From contig NC_135257.1 of assembly GCF_964204865.1 (NCBI RefSeq), forward strand, positions 13,042,151-13,106,150: a stretch of 64,000 bases of DNA. The letters are read 5' to 3'. Below are positions 1 through 11,435 of this stretch, in pieces (position 1 is the first letter of the stretch; each line of letters starts with the position of its first letter). The position numbers were made by a program, and so were the translations under genes. Origin of the DNA: Styela clava (taxonomy: Eukaryota; Chordata; Ascidiacea; Stolidobranchia; Styelidae). Under the pieces are notes generated by a model. It made no database searches and was not told the DNA's origin. It was given only the letters and a program-made list of their open reading frames with translations.

Positions 1-722
1 CTAAATATTCCAAGGACTTGGACACGATCACCAGGCTTACAGAGATCAACTAAATCATTGTCAACAACAATATCCACCGATCGAGGAAGTTGTCCCGCTG
101 GAGCTTTTTCAGGCATCTCTTGCACAGTCAAGGTCTGGTGATCTTTGTAAACTGATAATCCAAACTCGGTTTCTAATGGATTATTTTCTTCGTCTTTAGT
201 TGGGTACACAGAACTTGATACAAAAGGTGTTGTAGAGGTCATATCAGTGTATCTTCTTTCTAAAGTCTTCTTAGTAGCGGGGCAATAATGAACACTACGA
301 ACAACTTTTGGTCTAACAAGTGAGCACTTCGTAACAATGCCTTCAAGGCATATCATGCTACCAAGATACAATGCTGTTAGGGTACGAGGAGTTACATGCT
401 TTGACCCAAAACTTCCCTCAAATCCAACAAAAAACTCCTCGTGTTGCTTTGCATATTCAGTGTTGATGGAAGCAACATAATTTTTCAGAGCACGTTGAAA
501 AGCACCATGCTCATCAAAACCATTATCCAAAAGCTTTTTAGCTCGCACATTATTTCGTCGCCGGAGATCGTTTATGTTAACAACAATTCGGGATCTTCCC
601 TTCTCAATCATTTCTCTAACCAACGCAGAATACACACCTTGGTCTGTGACTTCATCATCAAGAAAATCCAAATATTGGCGTTCAGCTTCCCGTAATTCCT
701 CATCAATGTCCACATCCATCAT
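1..722 (-). CDS. MCM3: MCM3, DNA replication licensing factor, N-terminal part
   Basis: MCM3 is a subunit of the MCM2-7 replicative helicase loaded at origins in the nucleus. Reading the minus strand from the ATG at 722 gives an open frame of 240 codons to the window edge, with no intron. It begins [20 protein letters not shown] and contains family blocks such as [46 protein letters not shown] and [10 protein letters not shown], then [17 protein letters not shown] and [13 protein letters not shown]. This is the MCM N-terminal domain including the OB-fold; the AAA+ ATPase half lies outside the window. Two Met codons are adjacent (722 and 719); the first was taken. An in-frame continuation to the left is required, so the gene is partial only because of the window. 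Identification is by recalled family sequence and is very secure. Confidence 0.97.
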   Translation of the reverse strand, partial: MMDVDIDEELREAERQYLDFLDDEVTDQGVYSALVREMIEKGRSRIVVNINDLRRRNNVRAKKLLDNGFDEHGAFQRALKNYVASINTEYAKQHEEFFVGFEGSFGSKHVTPRTLTALYLGSMICLEGIVTKCSLVRPKVVRSVHYCPATKKTLERRYTDMTSTTPFVSSSVYPTKDEENNPLETEFGLSVYKDHQTLTVQEMPEKAPAGQLPRSVDIVVDNDLVDLCKPGDRVQVLGIF

Positions 723-805
723 ATTGACTATATTTAATCCAAAAAATACCCCCGCAGAAACAAAACGGCAAAAACGAACGAAGAGTTTGCAAGACTTCCA
801 GGATC

Positions 806-832
806 AGATCACGTGTCCATGTTTCGCGGGGT
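806..832 (-). promoter_or_regulatory. Candidate MCM3 promoter elements (E-box and E2F-like)
   Basis: About 100 bases upstream of the MCM3 start codon lie a palindromic CACGTG E-box (810-815) and TTTCGCGG (822-829), which resembles an E2F site. E2F control of MCM genes is well known in animals. Both sites are seen; their use here is inference from motif and position only. Confidence 0.35.
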
Positions 833-1202
833 TTCAGAATAAGGAAACAAAGTGGACTTCTAATCGCTGATGCGTGTTATTGCAGCAAACCAGCGACAGC
901 GGTGGGTCCTTGACTCCCTTGTTTCGATATGTTAGTCGTTGGTTTCTAAATTGCGTTCGTTTTGATGTAAAATTAAAATATTATATTAATGATTGATTAC
1001 TATATATGAATTGTATACTGATTAAGACGGTGTTTCTCAATTTTTCCACTTGCAGCCTGATGCTCAGGCTGCCTACCGAATCACTTCAGTCGCATTAGTA
1101 TTTATTTACGCTTTAGATGTCATAAAAAATATTACCGGTAGGTTAGATTTGATGAATCATCTGATCGTACATCGTCTATATCTGGTCTCTGCCTTCATTA
1201 TC

Positions 1203-1530
1203 TTTGAACCCACGTACATTTGCACCCAGGACAATTACACGTACCTGCATACTTTTGCACCCACAGATTTTCGAACTCATGAACAATTGCACCCATACAT
1301 TTGCACCCGCATACAGATTGCACTCTTGAACATTTGCATCCATGGACATTTGCACTCTCGGACATTTCAACCAGTGTACATCTGCACCCACAGACATTTG
1401 CACACATGGACATTTGCACTCACGGACATTTGCATCCGGTAGATTTGCACCCGCGGGCATTTGCACCTGCGCACATTTGAACCCGCAATACATTTGCACC
1501 CACGCACAACTGCACTCGCGTACATTTGCA
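1203..1530 (+). repeat. 16-base minisatellite array, left arm
   Basis: Roughly twenty degenerate copies of a unit like ACATTTGCACCCACGG, mostly 16 bases apart with small indels. Open frames across it (for example 1050-1442 and 1176-1583 minus) are only repeat translations rich in His, Cys, Thr and Pro. It is the left arm of the facing pair with 3250-3825. Confidence 0.85.
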
Positions 1531-1763
1531 CCCACGGATATTCGCTTCATCCTACTTAATTTTGCACTAGTAAACATATACACCCTTTGGATACCACACT
1601 TTTAAGACAAAGAGGTTATATTGCCATTTGCGCCGAAATAGCGAATGAATAGTGATGAAGACGAATTCACCACCACAAACCCGAACGCAATTTGGATTTT
1701 CATCCATTAACACAGATCGGGGAAAACAACCCGCATCGGTGTGGACACCATTATGACGCGGCG

Positions 1764-2100
1764 CGGCGGTGTGGCTCAACGGGCTAAGCGTTAGGAATAT
1801 GCTAGCCACCGCACCTCTAATTACTCTGCGTGGGTTCGCAGGTTCGAATCCCATGCAGGGATGGTTATGTGCGAGAGGATTGCTGGACTCCTCGCCGTCG
1901 TTGGGTGGTTCACGTAACCGCTGGTCGGTTACGGCTTCCTCTACCACCAAGTCCATGCTACCGAAAACAAACAATATAACTAATCCCATAACCGACTTGG
2001 AATGGTAACCGAACGGGAGGCCGTGGTTCGCCATATGAATAAGCCGTCTTATCGGCTTTCCTCTCCCCCGTGATAAATATGTATATATTATCCTTATCCT
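1764..2100 (+). mobile_element. tRNA-derived SINE, full-length copy
   Basis: The best-preserved copy of the main SINE family. Its head carries pol III promoter boxes: A box TGGCTCAACGGG at 1772-1783 and a perfect B box GGTTCGAATCC at 1841-1851. The tRNA-unrelated body includes GGTTACGGCTTCCTC and GTTCGCCATATGA, and it ends in a conserved tail around AAGCCGTCTTATCGGC (an imperfect hairpin) and GATAAATATGTA. Copies or fragments recur at least nine more times in the window in both orientations. Not a functional tRNA gene: the cloverleaf is not intact and the unit is repeated. Confidence 0.85.
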
Positions 2101-2139
2101 TATGACGCAACAATTCAAAGAGTAGAAAGTGCTTTAAAC

Positions 2140-2770
2140 CAGTGTTCTTCAACCTTTTTTATTTTTTTTAATGTGGTATACCTTACAAATACCAATTTTC
2201 ATTTAAGGCCTAAATAAACATAAAATTTCAAGCACATATTTTACTGCAATCTCATCATGCAATGGACCTTTCCCCGAGCATCGACTTCCTTGTTTACTTC
2301 GTGACATTGGCCAATCAGCAAGATGCAAAAAGTGACGTAACAATGCCCCCTTTTCGCATCCGCTCAGACACTTTTCTCACTCAGACAGATTTTCAAGCGT
2401 GGTCTTAAACATTATCTCGTTTTTGTGTTTTTGAACTCTATTCGTTAGTTTTCAGTTGTGTTTCGGAAACTTAAATAAAAATCAGTTAATTTAATGATCA
2501 CTCTTGATCAAGTTATAAATTTGACTGACGGCCTCAGCGTCAACGGGAATAATGTTCAACATAAATCAAACGAAGTGCATGGCAGCCGAAATCACCAACC
2601 CAGACACGTGACCGCATTATCTATATAATTCGTGATGTAACAATGTGCTCAGGTCGGTTCTTCGCCCTGATCTAGGCTGCACACCCTTCGTTTACCCTTT
2701 ATCAGTTGTATACCCAACTTATAGCCCGGTATACACTTTGGTATACCGTATAACCGGTTGAAGGGCACTG
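2140..2770. mobile_element. Non-autonomous hAT element
   Basis: Begins CAGTGTTCTTCAACC and ends GGTTGAAGGGCACTG, imperfect terminal inverted repeats of hAT type. It is flanked by an 8-base duplication with one mismatch (CTTTAAAC at 2132-2139; CTGTAAAC at 2771-2778). The interior around 2255-2480 is homologous to 62640-62880 inside another hAT copy and to 45085-45455. No coding capacity seen. Confidence 0.8.
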
Positions 2771-3039
2771 CTGTAAACAACTTGTTGCAAAATCCTGCTT
2801 TTGTCGAGTCGAAGTCGTTTCTCTGGTGATATGTTGCGATTTTGTTTTTCTGTTAATATTGATTGATTAAATTTGTATAATTTTTTTGTCATTCCCTCTT
2901 CAGCCCACAGGTGTCGCTGACTCGATGACTGTCACAGTCTTTCGCGATTCCTTATCTATTGCTATGAATCTCTCACTTGTATGAATTCTTATGTGTATAA
3001 TTACATTTTTTACTTTTGTCATTATACACGTTTGTCGAT

Positions 3040-3243
3040 TTTACGTGAACATTGTATGTGTACCAGGCTAGGATTCAGGATGTGCGTCATCTTGGTACGA
3101 ATACTTGAAATCCGCTTAGAAAAAATTGCTCAACATTATATACTCCACACCCACCTGGGTATCATTATTTATGTCATCGACATTATTTCTAAACAATAAA
3201 AAAAAAACTTCATGTCTCAAAACAATGTTAGGGCCCGATTCTT
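3040..3243. repeat. Dispersed repeat, copy 1
   Basis: Shares a long block with 8745-8990 (AGGATGTGCGTCATCTTGG, then TATACTCCACACCCACCTGG, then CCCGATTCTTCCGGACT). An inverted, more diverged copy lies at about 6205-6450. Its right end abuts the minisatellite arm at 3250. Confidence 0.75.
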
Positions 3244-3249
3244 CCGGAC

Positions 3250-3825
3250 TGTGAATGCAGATGTGCATAAGTGCAAATATCCATGGGTGCAAATGTTCAT
3301 GGGTGCAAATGTCTGTGGGAGCAAATGTACATGAGTGCAAATGTCTGTGGGTGCCAATATCCACGGGTGCAAATGTACGTGGGTGCAAATGTCCGCGACT
3401 TCAAATAAAACATTAAAACAACTCATTGTATAATCTGTTTACAAATTTTAATCAGTTCTTGCAATGTTCAGGGTGCAAATGTTCATGGGTGCAAATGTTC
3501 ACGAGTGCAAATGTAGGCCTACATAGGTGCAAATATTTGTGGGTGCAAATTTCCATGGATGCAAATGTACGTGAGTGCAAATGTCCGCGGCTTCAAATGT
3601 CCAGGGTGCAAATGTCATGGGTGAAAATGTACATGAATGCAAATGTTTGTGGATGCAAATGTTTATGGGTGCAAATGTACATGGGTGCAAATTTCCGCGA
3701 GTGCAGATGTACAGGGGTCAAATGTCCGCTGGTGCGTAAATCTATGAATGAAAATGTATGGGTTCAAGTGTCGGTGGGTGCAAATGTCCTAGGGGTTTAC
3801 GAGTGCATATGTACGTGGGTTCAAA
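3250..3825 (-). repeat. 16-base minisatellite array, right arm
   Basis: Tandem copies of a GGGTGCAAATGTCCGT-like unit, the complement of the array at 1203-1530. It contains sub-arrays broken by 3405-3470. Open frames through it are repeat translations, not genes. Confidence 0.85.
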
Positions 3826-3899
3826 TGGGCTGTCATCCTGGTCTCTACCTTAGTATGCACAAAAGTAGGTATAAAAAACGACAACTTGGTTAACACTAC

Positions 3900-6200
3900 C
3901 ATACACGAGATATAGGGTGTGGTTTGCCTTATGACAATACACAATAACTTCATTGCGTCAGGCAAGACTCATAAAGAGCGTTCGAGCATGAATTATTAAA
4001 CATAAATATTAACACGATTATCATGCAACACTGCTTAGCGCTTACTATCAAACGAGTTTACTCGCTACCAAACATAACCCCGAGTCGGAAATTTGAAGTT
4101 AGGTATATGTTTAGCAATATTATTTAGCAATTCAAATATGATTTCCAAATGCGAATTCTTGTCAATGTTCATGGCCAGCATGAAAATTCGGAATAAACAA
4201 CAGGGTAATATTCTTTCGGCTGGATTCGGAAACTCCCCGTTCAGCAGTAGACTTTTTGACTGTTCATTGCAATCTCTAGTAACCAACCACCTCTAGTGAG
4301 CGATGTTACGGTAGTTGGATAACACCGTCAAAAACAGTAGGTTCCCGATTCTAAATTCCAATTAGAAATTTAACCTTGGTTTTTGCTGCTCGGTGACCAG
4401 TTTTGGTCCCCACGACTTCCCTTTCCCAGTAGAACTGTTTAATTAACTTAATTAACTTGACTTGGAAAAATAGCCTATTATACGATACATAACTTGGTCT
4501 TTTTCAGAACCTATATGTTGCGCTAATATATATGAAAGTATCAAAGTAACGCAATTTTGAAAAAAACAATGTTTGAACACTGCACCTAAAATTCATTTAA
4601 CATAGTCAACAATTCAAAGATTTCATGCAAAACATTACATATTTAGAACGGAAACGCATCAAAATTCAACAATTCTGGCATTTGAAATAACAGTACCATT
4701 TCGATAGTGGAAGAGGACATCAACCGTTACATGTTGATGGTAACAAATTCTACAGTTCTGTCTTTTAACTGTGGTTGTTAGATCGAGAGACCCAAGAGTT
4801 TTTTTTTTTTTCAGCAAATAAACTTATATTGAAATAAACGATATTGGTAATACAGTTATAAAATTGATCACAATGTTTGCAATCGCAGTCTAATTATGTT
4901 ATAAGAAAACTGAAAAAATCCCAAGGACAATCATTTAGCAAATAGAATATTGAAATAAACAGTTTTTAAATCAGCAATATAGTTATAAAAGATAATTTTT
5001 CACAATGTTTGTAATTGTAGTCTAATAATGTTATAAGAAAACAGGAAAATGTCACATTTTATGTATATACTATATAAGGACAATCAATCGGCAAAAATGG
5101 AAAGAAAAACAGTAACATGTAATTTAATAGCAAAAAATCACTTTATTGACTATTATATAAATAAATGCCATTTTCTTTTGTGTATCAGGATTTGATCATT
5201 TTTCATTGCTATATTTTTCTCGTTGTCACGAACATCACGAATAAATTTATAAAAAACATCAAAAAATGGTTTTCGTTTCTGGATCCGGCATCTATATATA
5301 AAAAAGCAGGCAGCCAATAATACACAATTGATAAATTGTATTTCAAGAATGTCATCAAATCCCATGAAACATTCTTTGTTGGAAGAGAGACCCAAGACTG
5401 GTTATTCATGCAAACGGCAACTCGACACTTGAAATAACCGAAGCAGCAGACATAACCAAAATGCGCTATTCCCCAGTCCAATGAACGGCGAAATAAGCGA
5501 GAGACATATTTTCCTTCGCACATTGCGTGGGTTATCGGAGTCTCATAATACAAATTCGAATGTTACTACAGTACTCAGGCCCTGCAAAATGGCATCAGCA
5601 TAATAGTATATTATAAACGATATATATATAAACAACATAAACACGGGCATTGTGGTCCTTGAAACAAGTTGTCTTTAAAAAATTGAAGTCTGAAATTCCG
5701 GTGTTTCGCGAGCACTTTATGATATATATAAAACGTATTCCACAAATCCCAAAGAGTTAAAAATCACTGCATTCGTGAATGTCAATTTACCCTCATCAAT
5801 ATCATATAGAATACAACACATGACATTATGATTTGATAAAGGGTAGCCTTCTTTGTCAATATGACTCTCACTGACTAAAACAAGACCAGGAATGAATCTA
5901 TTATTGATTCAGTTATTTAGTAAGGATGCTCTGAAGTTTATCAAGATCTATTGGTAAGTTGGCATCGGTGAACAGGGGCTGCCGCCTAATTGATATGTGA
6001 GGACTGGACTGGCGTGGAATCAGTTACTTGGAATGTCAATATTTTTTCATATTCGAATAAGGGAAATACCCGTAAGTTTACACTTTACCTAACCGGATAG
6101 TCACTGTCAATTGTTAGTTAGAGAATCGATTCAAAAAGATATGTGCAATGAAAGGATTGAAAAAATTCCGAAACACTTTTTACGTTTTTAGAGTTGGACC
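3900..6200. other. No gene seen; AT-rich intergenic DNA
   Basis: Only short open frames with no recognisable protein. The stretch holds an imperfect tandem duplication (4812-5045) and AT-rich low-complexity runs. I see no RNA gene or promoter I can support. Confidence 0.6.
4812..5045. repeat. Imperfect tandem duplication, unit about 125 bases
   Basis: Two neighbouring units share AGCAAATA, ATTGAAATAAAC, AGTTATAAAA, CACAATGTTTG, GTCTAAT and ATGTTATAAGAAAAC in the same order (about 4814-4913 and 4937-5043), with scattered substitutions and indels. A simple local duplication. Confidence 0.7.
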
Positions 6201-6204
6201 CACT

Positions 6205-6450
6205 ATTTATAGTCCGGCAGATAAGGGGCCCTTTTTGGCCCAAGTTTTATTTCAGACATAAAGTTTTCTCATTTCAAATCATTTATACATGGGTGTGGAG
6301 TTTGCAGCCTTGAGCAATTTTTTTACGGCTCGATATTTGTATTAGTGTTTTTTGTCAAACCTGTGCATCATAATGACGCACAACCTGAACCATAACCTGT
6401 TACAATACTATGTTCAGGCTGTGCGCAATCTTGGTGCACAAACTATACAG
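6205..6450. repeat. Dispersed repeat, inverted diverged copy
   Basis: Relative to 3040-3243 and 8745-8990 it is on the opposite strand: GTGTGGAGTTTGCAGCCTTG and GAGCAATTTTTT complement their CCACACC and AAAAAATTGCTC blocks. The stem sequence GATGACGCACAACCTGAAC is represented as ATGACGCACAACCTGAAC near 6372. Confidence 0.6.
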
Positions 6451-8744
6451 TATACAGCGACCCATATACAGTATATGGAAATACTGTCGAAACATACGCG
6501 TAAAATAAAGAGTACTATTTCAAAATACCCGTTTTTGTTGGAATTAACAATACAAGCCTGCTAATGCAGTCGCCAGTGGTTCAAGTGGATATACACCCGG
6601 TGGAGAACAGTCAATTATTTGTTAGCGAGAATTTTAATGCAGCGGGATGATCACGACGACGCAGTGAAAGATAATGATATCACGAGAACAAGAATGAGAA
6701 AATTGCTACATTTTATAGTATATCCCTGGGAAAGAATGTAGTTCATTCTTATGTGCCATGCCAATGCTTTTCAAACTACCAAAGACTCTCAACACTTTTG
6801 CTTCTTCTCTTCTATAAAAATACATTGTTATTATATATTCGCATTTCCATCTGTTTGTTCGTGCTCCCAGATAACCGATCAGCGGCCTCCAAGGAGGACG
6901 GGGTCCCCTTTTGAGAAACCTTGTCATAAACTAAAAGAGGCGACCGTGCTTCTCTTGCCTGTTGTCATGCTGTCCCTGGAATTCAGCTACAACAAAAATT
7001 TCACGAAAACGGATTTTTAAATTTTATGATTTCATTATTATTCTCAACAATGAATGATATACGGGTGGTAAAATGCCAAGTTATTCCAAAACATGATCAT
7101 GTTTTGCAATTCACAACCAATATTTTGTATGTAACTTTGTTTGACAGAGCCCCAAGAGCTCTAACTACAAATATATATAAAAAATGTGAGCCAAAACATT
7201 CACACTACAACATTGTCAAATGTGCTGTATTTACGATAGATAACAGGTTTACCAAAAAGAATTACATGAAAAATGGTAAAATAAAGATCAATTCAGCAAT
7301 ATCTACTTGGTGATATGCATCTGTTGATGATTTTATGTGTTTGTTTCGGAAGTTTAATAACAGAATTAATTAATTGTGGTTGCTGGGAATGTTTTAAAAA
7401 AAGGTTGCATGGAAAAAAGTTTTCACAAAATTTGATAGTTTTCACAAGGTTTGATAGTAGTAGAGAAGTAGAAAGAATACTTTTTTTTCATTCGATAATC
7501 ACGCCACAGAACTTCCCCGATAAGTATACGCAGCATTTGCGAGAGGCAGAAATGCCAAGATGGGATTTCATCGCATTGCAAACCAATATTAGCAATTCTT
7601 ATATATATTCGCGCATTCCCATCTGAACAGCGTGGAAAAGATTATACCCATCTACACACTTTAAGAACTATGTCAGATGAGCGTCATATAATCGAATATC
7701 AGTAAAGGAATAGTGCAATGGGAAAAGACATATAAGGCGGAACTTTCAGTAGTATGCAATCAAATAATCTTATTGTAGAATATATTTTCAAGAACATTTC
7801 GTCACGCCAACTGCAGTCCGAAACTTTTTGTCTCTGGCTGAGCTTAGATACCAATTGGCACTCATGTAAACAGGTAGGACTGTGAGAGGCACGCGATGGA
7901 GCAGATACTAAGAGTATCCATACCCCAGCTGTCATTTGAGTGGGTACTGCAGTTTTTATTAAAGATGTCACTGATCTTTATGTATTAAAGATTTACTGGC
8001 ATCACCGATTTAAGGATGTTGGAAACCAACACGCAATATTACAAAACTTAATTTCAACACGCGGTTTGAATAAATGAAAAAGCTGAAACTAGTATTCTTT
8101 AGAACAGCATACAAATTGTATGGAATGAAATCATACACAAAAGCTCGTCAAAAACCTATAGCTCAATAATCAAGTGGAATTTGATGCATGTGCGCAAAAA
8201 TGTGTGCGTTACTACGTACAACCGGAAACACGCAGGAAAATGTTTGTGATGTACTAGTATTCAAAGCGTTTGACTCAACTATGTTGGCATAACAGGTGCA
8301 CATCTCTGTTTCGCATACGCATACCTTCTATCTCCACAAGGATATATTAATTTTGCCAAAGTCAATGCAGCACTGAAAGGTTGCGGTTCTTCCAAAAGAA
8401 AACACGTTACACATCTTCAGATACCAGTAGATGGTTTTACATGGCCTTGTTCGGAGTGAAAGACGAAGTCAAATATTCCAATCCAATTCAACTAATAAAA
8501 TATTTCCCAAGTCCCTAAGCTTAAACTAGGAAAACGAAATGCGCGCGGCAACGCAAATGTAGTTTGAAGAGCGCAATAGAAAGTGGCTAGATGCTGTCGA
8601 TGGATCTTGGCTTGTATTAGTGAAATAAACTACCATTTATTCTACTGAAATTGAATTTCTTACATTGTAAGAAGATTCAATGTTACTATGTATGCAAAAC
8701 TAAACCATGTAGTTATGAAATAATTGTTTTTAACAAAAAGGGGC
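6451..8744. other. No gene seen
   Basis: Short open frames only (longest about 100 codons), none with a recognisable domain. Two spots near 6835 and 7600 share TATATATTCGC and CATCTG, suggesting a small diverged repeat. Nothing else supportable. Confidence 0.55.
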
Positions 8745-8990
8745 TCCTGAAGTATTCGTACCAAGATGGCGCACAACCTGAACATAGTATGTTTACCAGG
8801 TTAGGGTTCAGGATGTGCGTCATCTTGGACCGAATACTTTAAATCCACTTAAAAAAAATTGCTCAACATTATATACTCCACACCCACCTGGGTATCAATA
8901 TATATGTCATATACATTATATCTAAACAATAAAAAAAACTTTATGTCCCAAAACAATGTTAAGGCCCGATTCTTCCGGACTATTATTACC
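8745..8990. repeat. Dispersed repeat with hairpin head, copy 2
   Basis: The best copy of the family. Its head, 8749-8838, is an imperfect hairpin: AGTATTCGTACCAAGATG and CGCACAACCTGAAC on the left are complemented by GTTCAGGATGTGCG and CATCTTGGACCGAATACT on the right. The rest matches 3090-3243 closely. The hairpin at one end suggests a transposon terminus or an inverted head-to-head junction. Confidence 0.7.
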
Positions 8991-10391
8991 ACAGCTTATG
9001 GCGACCCATTTAACTTTAATAAATTTATAAAACATTGATGGAGGAAACAAATTTATTTCCTCAAATGAAATTTTTAGTGAAGCTAGTGAGAAGGATGAGT
9101 TTGTTTCTTGCTACTTTCCATAATAGACTTGACATTTATTTCAATTTTAGATAGTTTTAGACGTAAAGAATTCGAAAGTTGCAGTTTATTTCGAAATTTG
9201 CTTTTAATCCCAACCATTGCTAAAAATCCAGATTCACATTTATATGCTTCTTACATCTTTTCACGACCCACTAAGATTTCTTTTGCAACCCACCAGGCAA
9301 ACCATAGTTTGGGAACCGCTAGTCCATATGATATATATGTACGTAATCCGATACGCACAATCCCCCCCCCCCCCCCCCCCCAATTAACTGCCAGAATTAT
9401 ATCCGTATATATAGAATAACAAAAAATCATTCCAGTCAAACGTTATGCAGATAATGCAACGCAAGCAAGTTCTTAGTTTTCGTAATATCGACAGGCTACG
9501 CAACTTCCAAATTAATATTTTTTATGTCAATTATTCAAATGTACGCTTGCCGTACAAAATATTTACTATGAAATCCAACGGTTTAAAGATAGCATTATTG
9601 GCGCAAATTTAGTGTGAGTTGCAGAGATAATGTTGTTTTGTTTTGACCAGGAAAAGGTTCCCCAATCTAATATATAAATCTGACTTCGTGGTGTGCTGCT
9701 CATTGATTTTTGTCACTAGACTTGTCATCATGCAAAAGCTCATATGAACTCAACCCAGGTCTCTCGTTTGTAATTGCATTTCAAAAAGTGTTCACGTATA
9801 CGAAATGAACGTTCGGTATCTACTTTTATGACACAAAAAGCATTTTTTAAAATCTTCAAAGATTTCAATTTTGATAAGACAGACCGCGAATTTGGATATT
9901 AACAAAGCTGAATTGACGTCATATCTCTGTATCAGATACACTTGTTTATTTTTGCTGATCATTATATCGTATAATCCCTAATTTGTCGTTTAGTAATCAG
10001 AAAACGGCATCTCTGTCTTTGACCATATATGAAGAGTCGTCTACGAATTTGTATAATATTAAAAAATAAGATTGAAGTGTTCGCAGGACTCCAGATTTGT
10101 GATATATATGTATGTGATTGCAGCGGAAGAAAACCTAGCAAAGTTTCTATAGGCTTAATAAATTAGTGTTATTGACTTATCGCATTTCAAAATCCAGTCA
10201 TTTATGATCAACTTAAATACTGAATTAGAATTATTTAGGATAAAACAGGAAACAAGTTCTTGCATTTATATGAATTTCATCTTTTGACAAGATTGTGCAT
10301 CCAACGGCTTGCTACCATGATTTACAATTAGATACGCTTGTATCGCATTTCTGTCATACTAAACGTCAAAAGTACAGTTATTGTTTCAAAA
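8991..10391. other. Intergenic; degraded hAT-like fragment, poly-C tract
   Basis: Around 9255-9325 the minus strand reads CTAGCGGTTCCCAAACTATGG followed by GGTGGGTTGC, the usual style of a hAT terminus, but I could not pair it with a clean partner or target duplication. A run of 20 C residues lies at 9362-9381. The 5' flank of the receptor gene at 10392 has no element I can support beyond AT-rich sequence. Confidence 0.5.
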
Positions 10392-11435
10392 ATGTTTTCT
10401 GGAGACGGAGAGGAAGAGAACAAAACCTCAAGAAATTATACTAAAATTAATTGCTACAATTCATCATTAGTTTTTTCCGGTAGAAAACGACCGATCAGTT
10501 GTGGTGGATACCACGATTGGGAGACTGAATACCTATATCTTCACATATTGCGTCCAATAGTTACGGCGTTTTCGCTGTATTTGGCAGTGACTCAAATAAT
10601 ATATTGCATAAGAGAAAGGAGAAAGGACCTTGAGCGAAAGCGACGATTACCGGGAAGAGGTCATTATGGAGTACGACTGAAGCTGGCAATGAACTCGATC
10701 ATATGCACATGCTGTGTATTAACTACGATACGAGGTGCATTAGCGGTTCAGTATCCAATACACGAACAGCAAAAATGCAATGCCATAACTCAATCCGTCT
10801 TTTTCGTGTATAACGTGTCAATGTTTATGATTTACGCTATCCTGTGGCTACGACAGCTTTCGTTTTACTCAAATCCTTCTTTAAGAAAATTGGAATCTAG
10901 ATTTACAAGAATCATAAGTTACGGGATTCTATTCTTAATGGTGGCTTCTAGTCTTGGAATTATATTAAGTGCTCTAGTGGGGCATTCCTATCATGAATCC
11001 AGGTATGGCTGTGTCTCAGTCCCCCCACTCTATCCGTATGAATATGGTTTGGTAGTTCTTACTACTGTACTATACCAGGGAAGCCTATTAGGTCTTTTTC
11101 TGTATCCCCTTATAAAACACAATAGCAAAGTAGGAACCAATTACCTGCGCGGGTTAATTAAACGAGTCGCTATAGTTACTGCAATATGCGTATCTTCGGA
11201 TGCGTTTTGCGCACTTTATTCATTCCTTGATCCGAGAAGAGAAATCGAATTATTTTTCTTTCTATATTTTGTGAACTTGAATGCCAATATTTTTTGCATT
11301 ATTTGTTCCTTTAGGGACTGGAAGAAAAGACTATTGCCTTTTATATATGGGAAAAGGGCGATTTCGAAACAATCTGTTAAAAATATTCAGATATCAATTG
11401 TTCCGAAGCCAGATAGATATACAAGTAGCTTTTAA
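10392..11435 (+). CDS. Orphan seven-transmembrane receptor-like protein, copy A
   Basis: A single-exon protein of 347 residues from the Met at 10392; an in-frame upstream Met at 10338 would add 18 residues, but the paralogue at 12076 aligns to the 10392 start (MFSGDGEE versus MDVFVGDE). The N-terminus has N-glycosylation sequons (NKT, NYT). Seven hydrophobic helices follow, with a Cys in the first extracellular loop (QQKCNA) and one in the second (YGCVSVPP), the usual disulfide pair. Helix 3 ends in LWLRQLSFYSNPSL rather than DRY, and helix 7 is followed by a helix-8-like SFRDWKKRLLPF. That pattern suggests a GPCR-type membrane protein. I do not recognise the family or a ligand. Confidence 0.85.
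   Translation: MFSGDGEEENKTSRNYTKINCYNSSLVFSGRKRPISCGGYHDWETEYLYLHILRPIVTAFSLYLAVTQIIYCIRERRKDLERKRRLPGRGHYGVRLKLAMNSIICTCCVLTTIRGALAVQYPIHEQQKCNAITQSVFFVYNVSMFMIYAILWLRQLSFYSNPSLRKLESRFTRIISYGILFLMVASSLGIILSALVGHSYHESRYGCVSVPPLYPYEYGLVVLTTVLYQGSLLGLFLYPLIKHNSKVGTNYLRGLIKRVAIVTAICVSSDAFCALYSFLDPRREIELFFFLYFVNLNANIFCIICSFRDWKKRLLPFIYGKRAISKQSVKNIQISIVPKPDRYTSSF

Larger units (their letters stand above)
1196..3837. mobile_element. Composite foldback-like element with tandem-repeat inverted termini
   Basis: Two arrays of a 16-base unit face each other: 1203-1530 reads ACATTTGCACCCACGG-like on the plus strand, while 3250-3825 holds the same unit on the minus strand. The outermost 15 bases are perfect inverted copies (TTTGAACCCACGTAC at 1203-1217; its complement at 3811-3825). 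A 14-base direct repeat with one mismatch (CTGGTCTCTGCCTT at 1182-1195; CTGGTCTCTACCTT at 3838-3851) flanks the whole unit like a target duplication. A small relative at 18626-18828 has the same ends. Inside are a SINE, a hAT element and a copy of the 3040-3243 repeat. No transposase was seen. That all this moved as one unit is inference. Confidence 0.5.

Noticed and set aside
1050..1605. Several open frames of 73-135 codons on both strands (and 3116-3893)
   Set aside because: They are translations of the 16-base minisatellite in every frame, rich in repeated HLHSRTFAP- or GANVRECKC-like strings; no independent coding signal.
1764..1860. Functional tRNA gene
   Set aside because: A and B boxes are good, but the sequence is the head of a repeated SINE and does not fold into a full cloverleaf.
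1567..2118. 183-codon minus-strand frame
   Set aside because: It reads through the antisense of the SINE; the same translation appears at other SINE copies (for example 44465-44743, 52527-52829).
10338..10391. Upstream Met start for the first 7TM protein
   Set aside because: The paralogue aligns from the Met at 10392; the extra 18 residues have no counterpart.
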